This document shows positions 46,695 to 58,389 of a stretch of DNA of 64,000 nt, piece by piece. Each line of letters begins with the position of its first letter. Positions within the stretch are counted from its first letter, which is position 1. This stretch comes from Ilyonectria destructans. Lineage: Eukaryota; Ascomycota; Sordariomycetes; Hypocreales; Nectriaceae. The stretch lies in contig JAHEWK010000003.1 of NCBI GenBank assembly GCA_020740775.1, positions 806,001-870,000 of the forward strand, read 5' to 3'. The notes below the pieces were generated by a model that ran no database searches, was not told the origin of the DNA, and saw nothing but the letters and a program-made list of their open reading frames with translations. Both the position numbers and the translations under genes were made by a program.

Positions 46695-49600
46695 TCATTT
46701 GCCCGTCTCTTGCTCCTCCACAGCATCCATGTACAGATCGATGAGACAACCTGCTGACCAAGCCTGAGTGGGACTCTGTAATTTGTGGTGTTAGCGCACA
46801 TTCCGGGATGATATCAAACGGTCCGCCCGAATGGAGAGAGGAGGTTAGGGAGGATGATAGGGGAAACTCACCGAGTCGGGACAAAATTCGCCATTCTTCT
46901 GTGTCAGCTCCTGGAGACCAGCCCAAGGACTGTCCTCGATCATCTTCTTGCATCCGCTCAGGCGCCGCGTGACCTGCTGGAACGCCTCGGTCCGGCCCTC
47001 GGGCGTAGGTCGTCGCTTCAGGTCGAACTTGAGCAGAGCCCGGAGGAAGAAGCCCGTGGGCCACAGCCACTCCGGGCCTTGGTGGTAGTTGCGACCCTTG
47101 CTTGTCGCGAAGTCGGTGCTGTCTTCGCTGTTGCGGTAGAATGGGCGGTAGTTGAGATCGGCCGGGTCCAGCGTGGCCATGCCTGTGGGACCGCGGAGGG
47201 CTACGTCCGCGAGACACAGCGCATGCATAGCATGGTCTAGATCAAACAGCGATGGGGCAACCGTCATCGCAATGGTAAAGTTCGGGCGCAGTTGGTAGTC
47301 CTCGTACTCCTTGCCTGACTTGTAAAGGTCCTTGTACATGCCTCGGCGATTGACGATGCCTGTGTTGACATCATACTTCGAGTCCTCCTCGGTTGTCAGT
47401 GGAATGTAGTAGCATCGCTCAAAGTTGGCCTTGATGAGCTCGGCCCAGTCAGCCAAGGAAATTGAGTTTCCATCCGTCTTCTTCACACTGGAGTAGGGAT
47501 AATCGCCCTTCTTCTGAAGCCGGGAGAGCCACTCGAGCGTGCTGTACAGAAGTCCAGTGATCTCGACCGCAGCTCCGTCACGGGGGGTGCCAGGGACGCC
47601 CTTTGACCCAGCTTTTTCGCTCTCTCCCATCTTGTCCATCCAAGTGCCGCAGTTGAATTGGTTGCCTCCGAAGACAATACCAGTCTCCCAGTCGACCTTA
47701 ATCTCTTGGTTGAAGCCCTCATCCTTCATCTGACCGTCGATTTGAGGGCCGGCATTTGCTTCCCGGTACTTCATCCCGGAAGCGTGCCTTTGAAGTGCCT
47801 CATGAATCACATCCTCAATCGTGCTCTCGTTCGAATACGCGCGTGGGTCGTCGGTTGGGAACCACGTATCGTCGTATGGCAGGAAGCGACGCTTCACCTT
47901 GGCCTTGAAGATAGCCACGCCTTCAGGGGCGTAGCGCGTGTAGTCCTGGATGCATTGCAGGAAGAACCAGATCGAATCTCTGGCGTTGTACCTTGGCGCA
48001 TCGCCGCTGCTGAGAAGATTGGGAACCATTCCATGTTTCAGCACACTGGCAAATGCAAGAATATGTTCCTTTGCCTCCTCAAATCGACCTGTGCCAAGGA
48101 AGAGTCCACGTAGGGAGATGAACACATCTCGACCCCAACATCTCGCCCACTCAACAGCAAAGTGAGGCAGGCCAGCAGCCAGGGACGGCACCAACTTGTT
48201 GGGCCACAAGGATGCCGACTTGACGTATCCAGTCTGCTGAACGCTCACCATAGCCAGGCTCTGGAGGAACCATTGCCCCTCTCGGACATTAGTATTCATG
48301 AGCTCCAAGGATTTCTCCCGGCTCGCCGTGTAAGCGGTTCGCAGAACAAGGCCGAAATAACGAGGAAGCAAGAAATTGGGGATCCCCCTGATAGCATCAA
48401 GTCGCTCCTTGAGCCAAGTTGCAGGTCCGGCAAGCGATTCATTGCCCGAGATGGCACTGATCCGCTCGACTCTGCCAACGATGTAGTCCAAGGCCCACTG
48501 GCCATCTCGAAGGTTTTGGCACAGGGGGTGAGCCAGGTTGTTGTCTCGGATAATGTCCTTGAAGATACTCCACCAACCCTGAAGGCCAGCATACACGAGC
48601 TTGCCATGCGCAGGGATATCGTATACTCCGTCTCGGCCATCACTCGCTGCCAGCTCCTCTGCGTTACATCGGTACAGTAGGTAGTTCAGATCTGTTAGGC
48701 TGAGGTCCTTCCATGCAGCCTTTGCTCCCGATGTAACATAGTTATCCAAACCAGACGAGTGCTCTGCTGCTGGGATCCATGTTTCAAAGAGGGCGATACT
48801 TCCTGGAGGGAATTTGTCACGCACAGTGATGATGGTGTCGTCGCCCTTGACCTCCATTCGGATTCCGGGCAGATCAATCACACGACTCGGAAGGCCACGC
48901 AGGTACTTTTTGTCGCCAAGGACCTTCTCCTTCGCTTCTTCGCTAGTATCGACCTCGAGCATCCAACTACCAAGGTGTCGTGCCTTGGTACCGGTGAGAT
49001 GGACAGCGTTGAAGGCGCCATTCCCATTGCCGTATCCGGGGAACGCCGTGTGTGCAATGAGGAAGTATCCCTTTCGTGACTCGGGGTGCACTCGGTGAAC
49101 AGTGATGTACTGGTCCTCGTGGTGGATGTGGGTCTCGTCATAACCGTCCTTGCCCATCAGAGTATGGATCTGGTTCAGCAGCTTTTTGATGCCACCGATA
49201 CCGTTTTCACCACTTCCTATCTTGATGGGTTTCAACCCGGAGGATGCAGATGTGTAAAGCCTTGTCTCGTTGACGAGGTCCACAAGCTTAGGGTAGATCT
49301 CATCGTATCCCATGACACTTCCAGTCGCACTGGAGCACATGTTGACCAGAGCTGCATTAGGCAGGGTATCCCGAGCGTCGCGCTTCTGTGCTGGCGTTTC
49401 ATTGTCATGCGTGCAGTCCATGAACAAAGCTTGCACAGGGCTCGGCTTGATTCTCCGAATGATCTCCCTCGAGCGGTCTCCACGACCGTTCACCACACCA
49501 TTCTTGCTGCTCGTTGGACTTCCAGCGGGTGTGCGGGTATCAGATTTGGAGACCTCGTCGACCTCAAAGCTACCGATGGGCCGGCCACCGTGCTTGTGCA

Positions 49601-51585
49601 CAAGTCGGCTGAGCTCGCCCGTGCTCCATGCCTGCATGGCCTCGCGGATGAGAGAACTCAGGCCCAGTCGTTTCACGAAGACATAATCCATATCCTCCGA
49701 GCCAGTGAACAGCTCTGCAACGACGTATAGGTCGGGTCGCACCCGGCGTGCCTCGTCCAGAATATGCTCGGCGACATGCATCGGCGTCGAATGGCAGTTG
49801 TCGATTCGCAATCCAGCAAAATACTTGGCCAGCATACGAGCGTACTTTGTCATGTGCTCCCATAACCAAGGACTATCCTGAGGTCCTGAACCGTACCTCA
49901 ACTTGACACAGTCACCCCAAACGATGACTTCTCGGCGGAGGTAGACTTTCGACTCAGGTCCTGCATTATCAATGAGGGCATTTCCGCCCCAAACCCAACC
50001 GTTGTTGGCCAGGACGGTTTCTCCCGGCTTATGCTTGGATGTAAGCTCGTTCTTGGGGAGTCGCGTGAAGTAGCTCTCAATCAAAGGGTTAGCCTGGTCA
50101 ATGGGGCCAAGCTTTGGGCCATTATCATCAAGACGCATGTACTTGATCCTGTTGAAGAGCTGCTGGAGGATCTCAGCAATCTCGGAATCGTACTCCTTGT
50201 AGAACTCCACGTTCAAGACATCCATCAACTCCACCATTTTGGCGTTTGCTGTTTGTTTGTCGTTGCTCTCAGGTTGTCCCAACGATGAATTCAAAATGCT
50301 GGCCGCTACGGCGGGATCGATCCTTCGTCTGAACCGCTCGCCCATACGGTCCGTTCCTTTCAATCCGAACTCTCGGACAAATTCAATGCGTTCTTTTAAG
50401 GGTGCTGAACTGAGTGACTTCAGTCTTTCGTAGAACACAGAGTCACCGGTGTCGTGTGTGTTGCCCTTGACCCAGGCCTCGACCGCAGTCTCGGCATCTC
50501 GGTCAACATCCAGAGCGTAGTATTCCCACAGTCGGATCTTAGCAACGACCTCTGACTTGATTGCGTCCATGATAAGGATCAGGTCGTCAGCGGACTTCAA
50601 TTCGGTTGGGAGGCCGAGCTGCTTCAGGTTGGAACTCAACTCCAGAAGCTTTGTATCGAGCTCGTAGGCGGACTCTAACCACGGGGCAGTGACCAAGTTG
50701 TAACCGGCGTCAGGGTGTTCCTGTAGCCACTTTGTGTTGTTTGCCGTGTGGTTTAGCACAATGTCTGTCAAGCTCAGCAGGGAATGGTTCTGCTCGAGGC
50801 TGTCGACCATCTTCTGCACGTCCTCCTCGCCAGCAGGGAAGCAGGCGGGGTCCCAACCAAGCTGGTCGTACAAGCTGTACGGCGAATTGGACTCGCCGCG
50901 GACTTGCAAGGGGGTGAAGTGGATCATGTTGTAGCCGCGATCGCTGATACCACGCAGGTGGCGCTCCCAATCATTAGGGTACTTGCCCATAAACTTGCTG
51001 ATGACGGAGAAAATCGACAGCGCGGGCAACGGCAATGGCCGGCCTTCGAGCTTAAGCTTGGGGGCCACATCGATGTAGTAGACGGGCGTCTTCTTGAGCA
51101 CTACCTTCTCGGCAGAGCTGGGTCCCAGGTCCCTCTCCAGGTCAGGAAGCTCGGCGTAGGTGGTGTAGAAGGCGTAGGCACCAGCTTGGTGAATGGGAAT
51201 GGAGATTTCGAGGGTGCGGTTGAAGTCTGGAGTGAGTCTGAGAGTGCGCAGCAGGTGTCAGTGTCACTCGGCTAAGGGTATGCTCGATTCGCAGGTGGCC
51301 AATTGAGGGAGAGCAGAGTGTGGGGAGATGGAGAGAGGAAATAATATCCTACTTGTACTCCCGGAATTGGTCACGGTGGAAGTCGTCGCCGTGATCGGGG
51401 ATGTTGACCCAGAGGCTGCCGTTGCGACAGATGGACGAGGTGCCCTCGATGGCAAATCGCACCGTCACAGGATCGTCCGTCTTGGGGGCCAGGTAGATGT
51501 ACTCGCCCTGGACCTGGGGCGAGCCATCGTCGTTGAGCGGCAGCAGGTAGACTTCGTTGGAGGTCATTGTGTGCGGAGGGCTCAT
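46695..51585 (-). CDS. GDB1: glycogen debranching enzyme
   Basis: A cytosolic bifunctional enzyme (4-alpha-glucanotransferase plus amylo-alpha-1,6-glucosidase) that removes branch points during glycogen breakdown. Exons 51585-51353, 51237-46872 and 46775-46695 (introns of 115 and 96 nt) give 1559 residues, the expected full length. N-terminal region: beta-sandwich, then the GH13-like transferase with candidate catalytic Asp557 (GLRIDN), Glu586 (VVAELF) and Asp689 (CTHDNE). C-terminal region: GH133 glucosidase with WGRDVFISLRGL, the conserved RYNARDSIWFF, and near the end NGEFCPDS-SPTQAWS across the last intron, where Glu1528 is a likely catalytic residue. The splice positions restore these conserved motifs exactly. 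Leader sequence upstream is GGT- and GA-rich. The first ATG (51585) is used; ATG 51567 (MTSNEV) is an alternative six codons in. Confidence 0.95.
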
Positions 51586-53705
51586 GATGCGAAAGGGAAG
51601 AGCGGGAGCTGCGTGCCCCGCGCAAACGAATGCGGTAGTGGTGGTGGTGGTGGTGGAGAGGAGCTCCCTGGTCGAGACCTGTAGCTGTGGAGAACAGTGA
51701 GGAGCGTGCTAACGGCTTCGGTGTGAGGTGGGGTGGTATTGATTCCCAGAGAGTTGGGATCTACAATCGTCGACTTCCGTGTGTCATTCTGCACCAACGC
51801 GATCTTGAACAGAAAAGAAGAAAAGAAGGAAGGAAAAGAAAAGGAAGGGGCGGGATCGGGCCAGAGAGGCGGAAGAGTCGGAGAGGGGGTGGAAGCTGGG
51901 CGAGGCTTGCACGCTTGCGAGGAGGGAAATACGAATTAGGAAAAAAACCCAAAGGATGTGTTGAGGTGTCAATGTGGGATGGGTACGGGGAGAATGGCGC
52001 TGCCACCAAACATTCAGTAAGCTCAACACGCACTCTCTCTCTTTCTGGGTGCCCAATGTAGAGTAGTAGCGTCACGATCGAGTCATTGTTGAGCCAAGAA
52101 GCCCTCCTGGCAGGGCATTCCAGGTTTCCTGCACCTACCTCTCTACCGTGTCGGACTAGCCAAGGCAGGGATAAGGGAGACCAAGCAATCAATCATATCA
52201 TCACGTCACTGCGATAATCACGCAGCCAACAAGCCCGCAAAGCCATTGACTTTCCCTAAGGCGTAATCAAACGGGAGCCACCCCCGCGAATGCGAATGCA
52301 CTCGGTCTAGCTCGCTACCTCGTCTTCGTCCAGACTCTCACCGATCAAGCCTTCGAGGCCGTCGAGGCCGCCGAGTGCGACGCGGTGCTTACTACGTAGT
52401 AGTCTAGCCCTGACCGGCGGCCACGAGGAGCCGTCCATGAACGCCAGGGGCAACAAAGTTGTCCTGGATCATTTCGTCAACCTGTCCTGCATCGGCGGGC
52501 TTGCCAAAGCAAACATGGAAAGAGAATGAAGAAGTTTGCGTCAGTCTCGGCCGAGATAATCGCTTTGCTTCTGCCTCTGCCGCGCCGTCTGTCTTGGTCA
52601 TGCCCTCCTCATCAAGCTCGTAATCTTCTCCACACAAGCTCTGGTGGCTTTCACATGCTTACAGAGTCATTACGTCATTAAGACGCGCTCTGCTACCTCT
52701 ACCCCAAAATCCCAAAAATCTCCAACTGTGGTCACCGCTACGGTGCCGCTATGAACCGCCCGTGCATCGCTACGGAGCCTTGACGCCGCTGTGGTGGGGT
52801 TCCATGGACCCCCTGCAGCCGCCAATGCAGCAGCTTTAGGGCACTGTGGCGGCTGAAAATAGCGCTGGAGCCGCTGGAACGACAGGGGGATGATCGTCGG
52901 CTCTGGCGATGCGATAGACGAGAAGGCATTTGGAGTGATAGCTCGCTCAACCTATGCACTAGAGAACAAGCGTCGTCTAAATAACTCAAGGAGGGGTTTC
53001 CAGGTACAGAGTTTTATCGAGGTGTAATATCGAGGACTACCACGTATTCGGTATTCCCCAATGATATGCAACCACCCTGCGTCAAGAAACAATGTGTTCT
53101 TGTTGACGCTGAGGTTACCCTACATCTTCCCTTTTGCAACCCGTCCACGGCAAGTATGCGGCTTTGACCATACTGTCCTTTACTTCAAACGAATTCCAAA
53201 TGGAAGGAATATTTTAATTGGTTCTCCTTGATGTAAAAAGTAGTTGGGACTCATCTTGAATGACTTCGGGGCATGTAGTACGCCATTCTAAATCTCTCAC
53301 ATATGTCACTTGGCAAAACCATCATGGCCAGAATCATAAGGTATATTATTACTAGACTAAGGGCCTACTCTATGATGAAGTCAAACTCAATAAAGGAACA
53401 GAAATCACTATTACGAGTGATATGCGCCAATAATTAATATTATTTAAAATGCATTTTCACAAACGCTGTGTCAGGTGCATCATTGATAGTTATCTTTAGG
53501 ATCGGGGCATATATGTGTGCGTGCAAAATCATTGTGTAAATGCGCTCAATTTTCAAAAAACTATTTATTGTTATCAGTCTAGGTCTAATAGTCTAATATG
53601 AGGAATGAAATGATGTGTTTAGTCCATTTGTTTGAAGATTCGCCTTCGCTTCATAGCCTTCGTTATCACCTACACTACGATTTATCCTTGGAACCGTCTT
53701 CCACC
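51586..53705. other. 2.1-kb region: GDB1 promoter/leader and AT-rich spacer
   Basis: Upstream of the debranching enzyme gene lie a (GTG)6 tract (51638-51655) and a purine-rich tract (51810-51900, CT-rich on the transcribed strand), probably 5' UTR/promoter. Between 52730 and 52870 is a GC-rich patch with repeated CGCTACGG/GCCGCT words and an imperfect GGGGTTCCATGGACCCC palindrome. 53040-53600 is AT-rich, next to the 3' end of the MFS gene. No gene is seen. Confidence 0.45.
51638..51655. repeat. (GTG)6 trinucleotide repeat
   Basis: Six perfect GTG copies 53 bp upstream of the GDB1 start, likely within the 5' UTR. Confidence 0.85.
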
Positions 53706-55488
53706 TTAAAATCGCTTTCGGGACATGAAACAAGCGCAAAGGGTTAACAGTGCTCCAGCCACAATCACCATGATCCAGATATCCGCAATGGTCTCCACCA
53801 AGACATTGAGACATCGCTCCCTCAGCTCTGGGCTAATACTCTCGAGGACCTTGCTTTGAGACCCAGCAATGGCTGCTCGAATCTCCTCCGTAGTGAAGCC
53901 TTGGCCGTCAAGAACTACCCGCATTCCTTCAAAGGCTTTGCTCTGGAAGATGGCGCTCGCAAGTGCGAGTCCAAGCATCTGGCTCTGGCCTTGAGAGATG
54001 TTCAGGAATTGGATCACGTCGGCCATGCGCTCGGGTTCGACAATTCGCCCAGCTACTGCATACCCGGCTTGGCTGACGGTGAGACCGAATCCAACCAGCG
54101 CAGAGAACCCGTAAGTGTAGCTGGCGGGACTGTCGGCCTTGATGGTGTACATGGCCGCGCCGCCGGCTGTCAACAGGACACCCGAAAATAGATAATAGAT
54201 CATGGGATAACCGGTACGAGGCATTGCATAGCCACAGCCCATGATTGCAGTAATATAAAAGCAGATGAATGGCAGCAGGCGAATCGCTGCCTCGGTGCCT
54301 GTGTCGCCGTGGACGAAGAGGAAGTAGAGAGGGACGTAGTACACAGCGACGAAGAGCCCGGCACCACCACATGCCATCCCGATGTAGACGAGAATAAGTT
54401 GCAAGTTGCCCAGGAACTCGCACGGGAAGAGCCGATCTTCTTTGGTTGTGAAGACCGCATAGTGCTGAGTGACAGCGAAGGTGACTAGGAAGACGACGAA
54501 GAGGACAACCAGAACGATAAATCGGGCGTCATTCCAAGGCCACTCCGGCCCACCAAAAGTAAAAGCGCACACGAAGCACGAATACAACGCGGCTGTCAGG
54601 ACGATGCCCAACCAGTCGAGCTTCTTGATCTTGTCCATGAACGATGCATCGGGCTGTCGAGGGAGGGAAGGAAGGGCGAAGATATAGATGGGGCTCGTCA
54701 CCGCAAAGAGAACGAGATTGAGGTAGAAGGCCTGTTCGATGTTAGTTGCATGCTTTTCGTCGAGAGGCAAAGAACTAACCCATCGCCAGGTGGCAGCGCT
54801 GTCTGATAGAAGACCTCCGACAACTGGGCCGAGGATACATCCGCCGCCATACACGAATCCTTCAAAAGCAATGTAGAAGGCTGCCTCGCGAGGGCTAGTC
54901 GTCATCGTTACAAGATTGAGCGTTCTATCACCACATGAATCAGCAAGTTGATTCCCGCACAGGGCAATATGGGGAACCTTACCCAAGATACATTCCAGCA
55001 CCACCAGCACCAGCCCAGACTCGACCAACAATTATGGCATTCATGGACGGCGCAGCTCCGCAGAGCGCACTCGCGGCCGAGAACATGATGAGAGATGCAA
55101 TGTAAAGCCACTTGGTGTCGAAGATGCCGTACGCCTTGCCCAGTGGTAAGATGGCGACCGTTGAACCAAGGCCAAAGCCAACTCCTAGCCACCCTAGTTG
55201 AGAGACGTTGTCGAAGCTCTCGGATACCGCAGCTTGGATGTCCGCGGCGATGGTGGTGTCGAGGCCATAGAGAAAGTTTGCTGAAAAAATGGCAAGGCAA
55301 ACAAGAAACCAGCGGAAGCCCCTGATGGTTCTCTGTGGTTGAGCCTGTTTGTCGGAGTTGGGTGTCACAATAGCACTTTCGTCGGAAGATTGCTCTCGAG
55401 GTGTGTTGATACCGGAGGGGTTGTCATTTTGCTTCTCGACATCGCCCTGGCTCTTGCCAGTGTCTTGAAAAAGGGTCACAGAACTCAT
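53706..55488 (-). CDS. 14-TM MFS efflux pump (DHA2/TOXA-like)
   Basis: A plasma-membrane drug/metabolite exporter of the DHA2 group that includes TOXA-like pumps. Exons 55488-54983, 54924-54780 and 54731-53706 (introns of 58 and 48 nt) give 558 residues. The N-terminus (1-55) is hydrophilic and Ser/Asn-rich. TM1 is at about 60-80 (FLVCLAIFSANFLYGLDTT), then the motif A equivalent is diverged (LPLGKAYGIFDTKW). Motif C-like GGGCILGPVVGGLLSD follows, and TWRWAFYLNL across the second splice is a conserved family landmark. The 48-nt intron has no stop and keeps the frame, so retention would add 16 residues. The gene is head to head with a Zn2Cys6 factor across 421 bp, suggesting joint control. The substrate is unknown, and no toxin-biosynthesis gene is nearby. 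Confidence 0.88.
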
Positions 55489-55909
55489 GCTGTGAGACTT
55501 TGCAACAATTGATTCTAAAAAATGAGCTGTGTATTGATTGTGAGGAGCTTGTCGCAATCGAAAATATCAAATTGAGAGCTATGGTGCTATTTATTCAGCC
55601 AGACCCTTCGTCACGCACTTTTCTGTTGTCACTACTTACATGCCAAAAGGAGCCGAACTCCAGAACTCCAGAACTCCAGCCCATTGGAAATCCGGAATGA
55701 CGGAGTGCTGTGAGCTTAAGCCTATCAGAGCAGCCGGAATAGCGCTGTTTTTTGGGTCACGGACTCGGAGTGGGTCATAATTCCGTAATCTCCACCGCGG
55801 CATCCAATAAGTCGGACATGTAAGCGATCGCGAATTCTCTCAAACGTTATCGAAGACTCTTAAATCCATCAACTCCACTTGAAATTTGTAATGCCCCCTC
55901 GATTCCGTT
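55489..55909. promoter_or_regulatory. shared divergent promoter of MFS pump and Zn2Cys6 factor
   Basis: 421 bp between the two start codons on opposite strands. It contains the direct repeat CCAGAACT (CCAGAACTCCAGAACTCCAG, about 55660-55680), an obvious candidate operator-like repeat, and CGG/CCG triplets near 55726-55800 such as those bound by Zn2Cys6 proteins. Function is inferred from layout only. Confidence 0.4.
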
Positions 55910-58228
55910 ATGCTTCCTCTCCTGGCTCGAGGAACACCGGAAGAGCGTCGGAGCTATCAGGTTGAGACCGTGACCCCAACCCAGATCTCCGTCCGGAAGC
56001 CGCCCCGGAAGCAAGTCTCCAGAGCCTGCGAGCATTGTCGTGTCCGTCGCGTGAAATGCGATCAGGGGCGGCCTTGTAGGCCTTGCAGACAAAAGGGATT
56101 GGAGTGCAATAGCAGAGGCAAGCATAATGACGAAGCTCGTACCTTGCCTCAAGCTTTGAGGTGAGATTGACCAATCCCTGGAATGGGTTGTCATGGACTG
56201 ACTCTTTGGCTTAGAGAAATTGAGAGACTCAGGCTTCGAGTAGAAGAACTTGAAGCTGAGCTCGAGGAAGCACGCCACCAACAGAGCTCTGTGTCGGTCG
56301 TTGCAGACACATCTCTTCCGACCTCTTCGCAATCAACTCCGTCAACCAAAGGCGACCAACCCACCAGTCCACCTAGCTGCAGTCGTGATCTTGTTCCTCC
56401 AACACCGAAAGTCGAATGGGAAGGCATCTATACTGCAACGGCACGTTCAGAGCAGACGTCCTACTATGGACCCTCCTCGGCCTTCTACTTTGTCGGGAGG
56501 ATCGGGTCCTTTTTGAGCCAGACTCTCCAGCAGTCCTTCCATCTTCGATCCATGCAGCCAAGGGGCGTTAATAAGACACTGGACCATCCTAATAGCCCTG
56601 GAGATGCGGAACCAGATACGACCCATCGAACTGAAACTCCCAGACCGTCCATGTCGCGCACGCAGGAGGAGTATTTTCTCAATCTGTTCTGGGAGTCGCA
56701 CCACACCAACACTCCGGTTATAGATGAGGGCGAGTTTAGGAAGCACTACAACGAGTTGTGGCAGAACTCAAGGCCGTACAGGAAGCCATCTGCCCTCGTT
56801 GATATCGTCCTCGCCATCTCCATGCAATATGGATGGGCGTTCCTCCTCCGAGACACTGCTCACAGCGCGACAAGAAATGGCCAGTATGACGATGCAAGCA
56901 TCGCTGGGAGATGGTATTATCGGCGTTGTCAGAGTCTCATCGCCGCCGAGTTGGAGAGCCCCTCAGTCACGACCTTGCAATGCCACCTGCTCTCGGTTAC
57001 CTACCTCTGCTGCGCATCCTTCCAGAACATGGCACACACGGCCTTGGCGGTAGTAGTTCGTACGGCACAGATACTTGGACTCCATCTTGAACCTCCGGAA
57101 ACCATGCCGCATGGAGAAAGGGAACTGCGCAAGCGAATCTGGTGGGTCATATACACTATCGAAGTCAAGACTTGCATGAAGCTGGGCCGGCCATTCTCGG
57201 TGCAGAAATCGCAGATGACCGTCTCAATGCCGTCTGACAATACCGAAGCGGCTTCACTATGCGACTCTACTTTGGAGTCCTATGACAATGAGGTGACATG
57301 GCTCACCTATTCATGCCAAACGCAAAAGTTCGTTGCTGCCACCGTTGACGTGTATAACGACTTGTACGACAAATGTTCCGAGATCCTCGGACAACGAGGA
57401 CAGGGATCATTCTATAAAGATGCCAGAGGCCTCGAAGCTTGCGCCAAGTTCCTGGCTACCCTGACACCCTCACTTGAAGCCTGGGTTCATCAGGTTCCCG
57501 GCGGGCTGAAGCTGAAGCGACGAGGCGACGGCGAAGCCTTTTCCACCCACCGCTCCGCCATCGCATTCGAAGCATCTGCGCCTCTCTGGTTGCAGCGCAA
57601 CCGCATATGCCTCGAGCTCATCTACCACACAATGTACACAAACCTGTACCGGCCGTTCATCAACTTCACGCCGTCCTCGAGCACTTACGCGCCGACAGCC
57701 GAGCGCCACGCCGCAGCGTGTGTGAACCACGCCATTGCGCACACGCACATCATGCACCAGGTGCTCAAGGAGACGGACCTTATGAACGGCTGGCAAGAAT
57801 TCTTCCTGTGGCAGTGGAACGCGACGGTCAACATGGTGGGCTTCGTGCTGGCGTACCCGATCAACCCCGTGACGGCGAGGGCGCGCGAGACGATTGAGAA
57901 GGCGATTGAAGTGTTTGAGGTCTACGGGAGCAACTTTGCGGTGGCGGCGAGCGCAGCCAGTGTGACGAGGGACCTGGTAGAAAAGGCAGACCTGTTGGTC
58001 GGTCGCTTGAGGAGTGGCATCACGGCAGGGGCCGGAACTGGGGCTGATTCTCGACAAGACGCATCGGACGCCGGAGTCGTGGAGAACTCCGACGGGCTGG
58101 CACTGGAAGGGGACGGACTTACGGAGTTTATGGATTGGGCGTTGACGGTGGATTCTTTCAATAGTTTCGAGGACTTGTTTGCAAATGCGAACGACTCGAT
58201 GGAATGGTGGGGAGTTGGACCGTTGTGA
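55910..58228 (+). CDS. Zn2Cys6 (Gal4-type) transcription factor
   Basis: A nuclear regulator of 754 residues. Exons are 55910-56160 and 56215-58228, with a 54-nt intron placed between the DNA-binding part and the coiled coil. The binuclear cluster is complete: Cys40, 43, 50, 56, 59, 66 (C-x2-C-x6-C-x5-C-x2-C-x6-C). A leucine/glutamate coiled coil follows (about 85-105), the usual dimerisation element. The middle homology region (Fungal_trans type) spans about 225-500, including YFLNLFWESHHTNTPV and RIWWVIYTIEVKTCMKLGRP. The tail is acidic and likely to activate transcription. ATG 55910 is the first in the frame that contains the cluster; an ATG at 55891 in another frame precedes it and could form a short upstream ORF overlapping the start. 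Target genes are unknown, but the divergent MFS pump is the obvious candidate. Confidence 0.9.
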
Positions 58229-58389
58229 GGCAGAGACAAATCAATTTTACTCCAATCGCTATTTATACCGATTTTGCGTGCTTGAGCCATCCACAACGCC
58301 GCTCTGATATAGTCGATACAATTCCAGTCCTCGCTTCTTCAGTGGTAATCCCCATCTATCCCCTTCTATTCCATTGCGATCAATGTCGC

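Noticed and set aside
52640..52990. Second transposon in the GC-rich patch with repeated CGCTACGG words
   Set aside because: No terminal inverted repeats or target duplication could be found; only loose word repetition and an imperfect palindrome.
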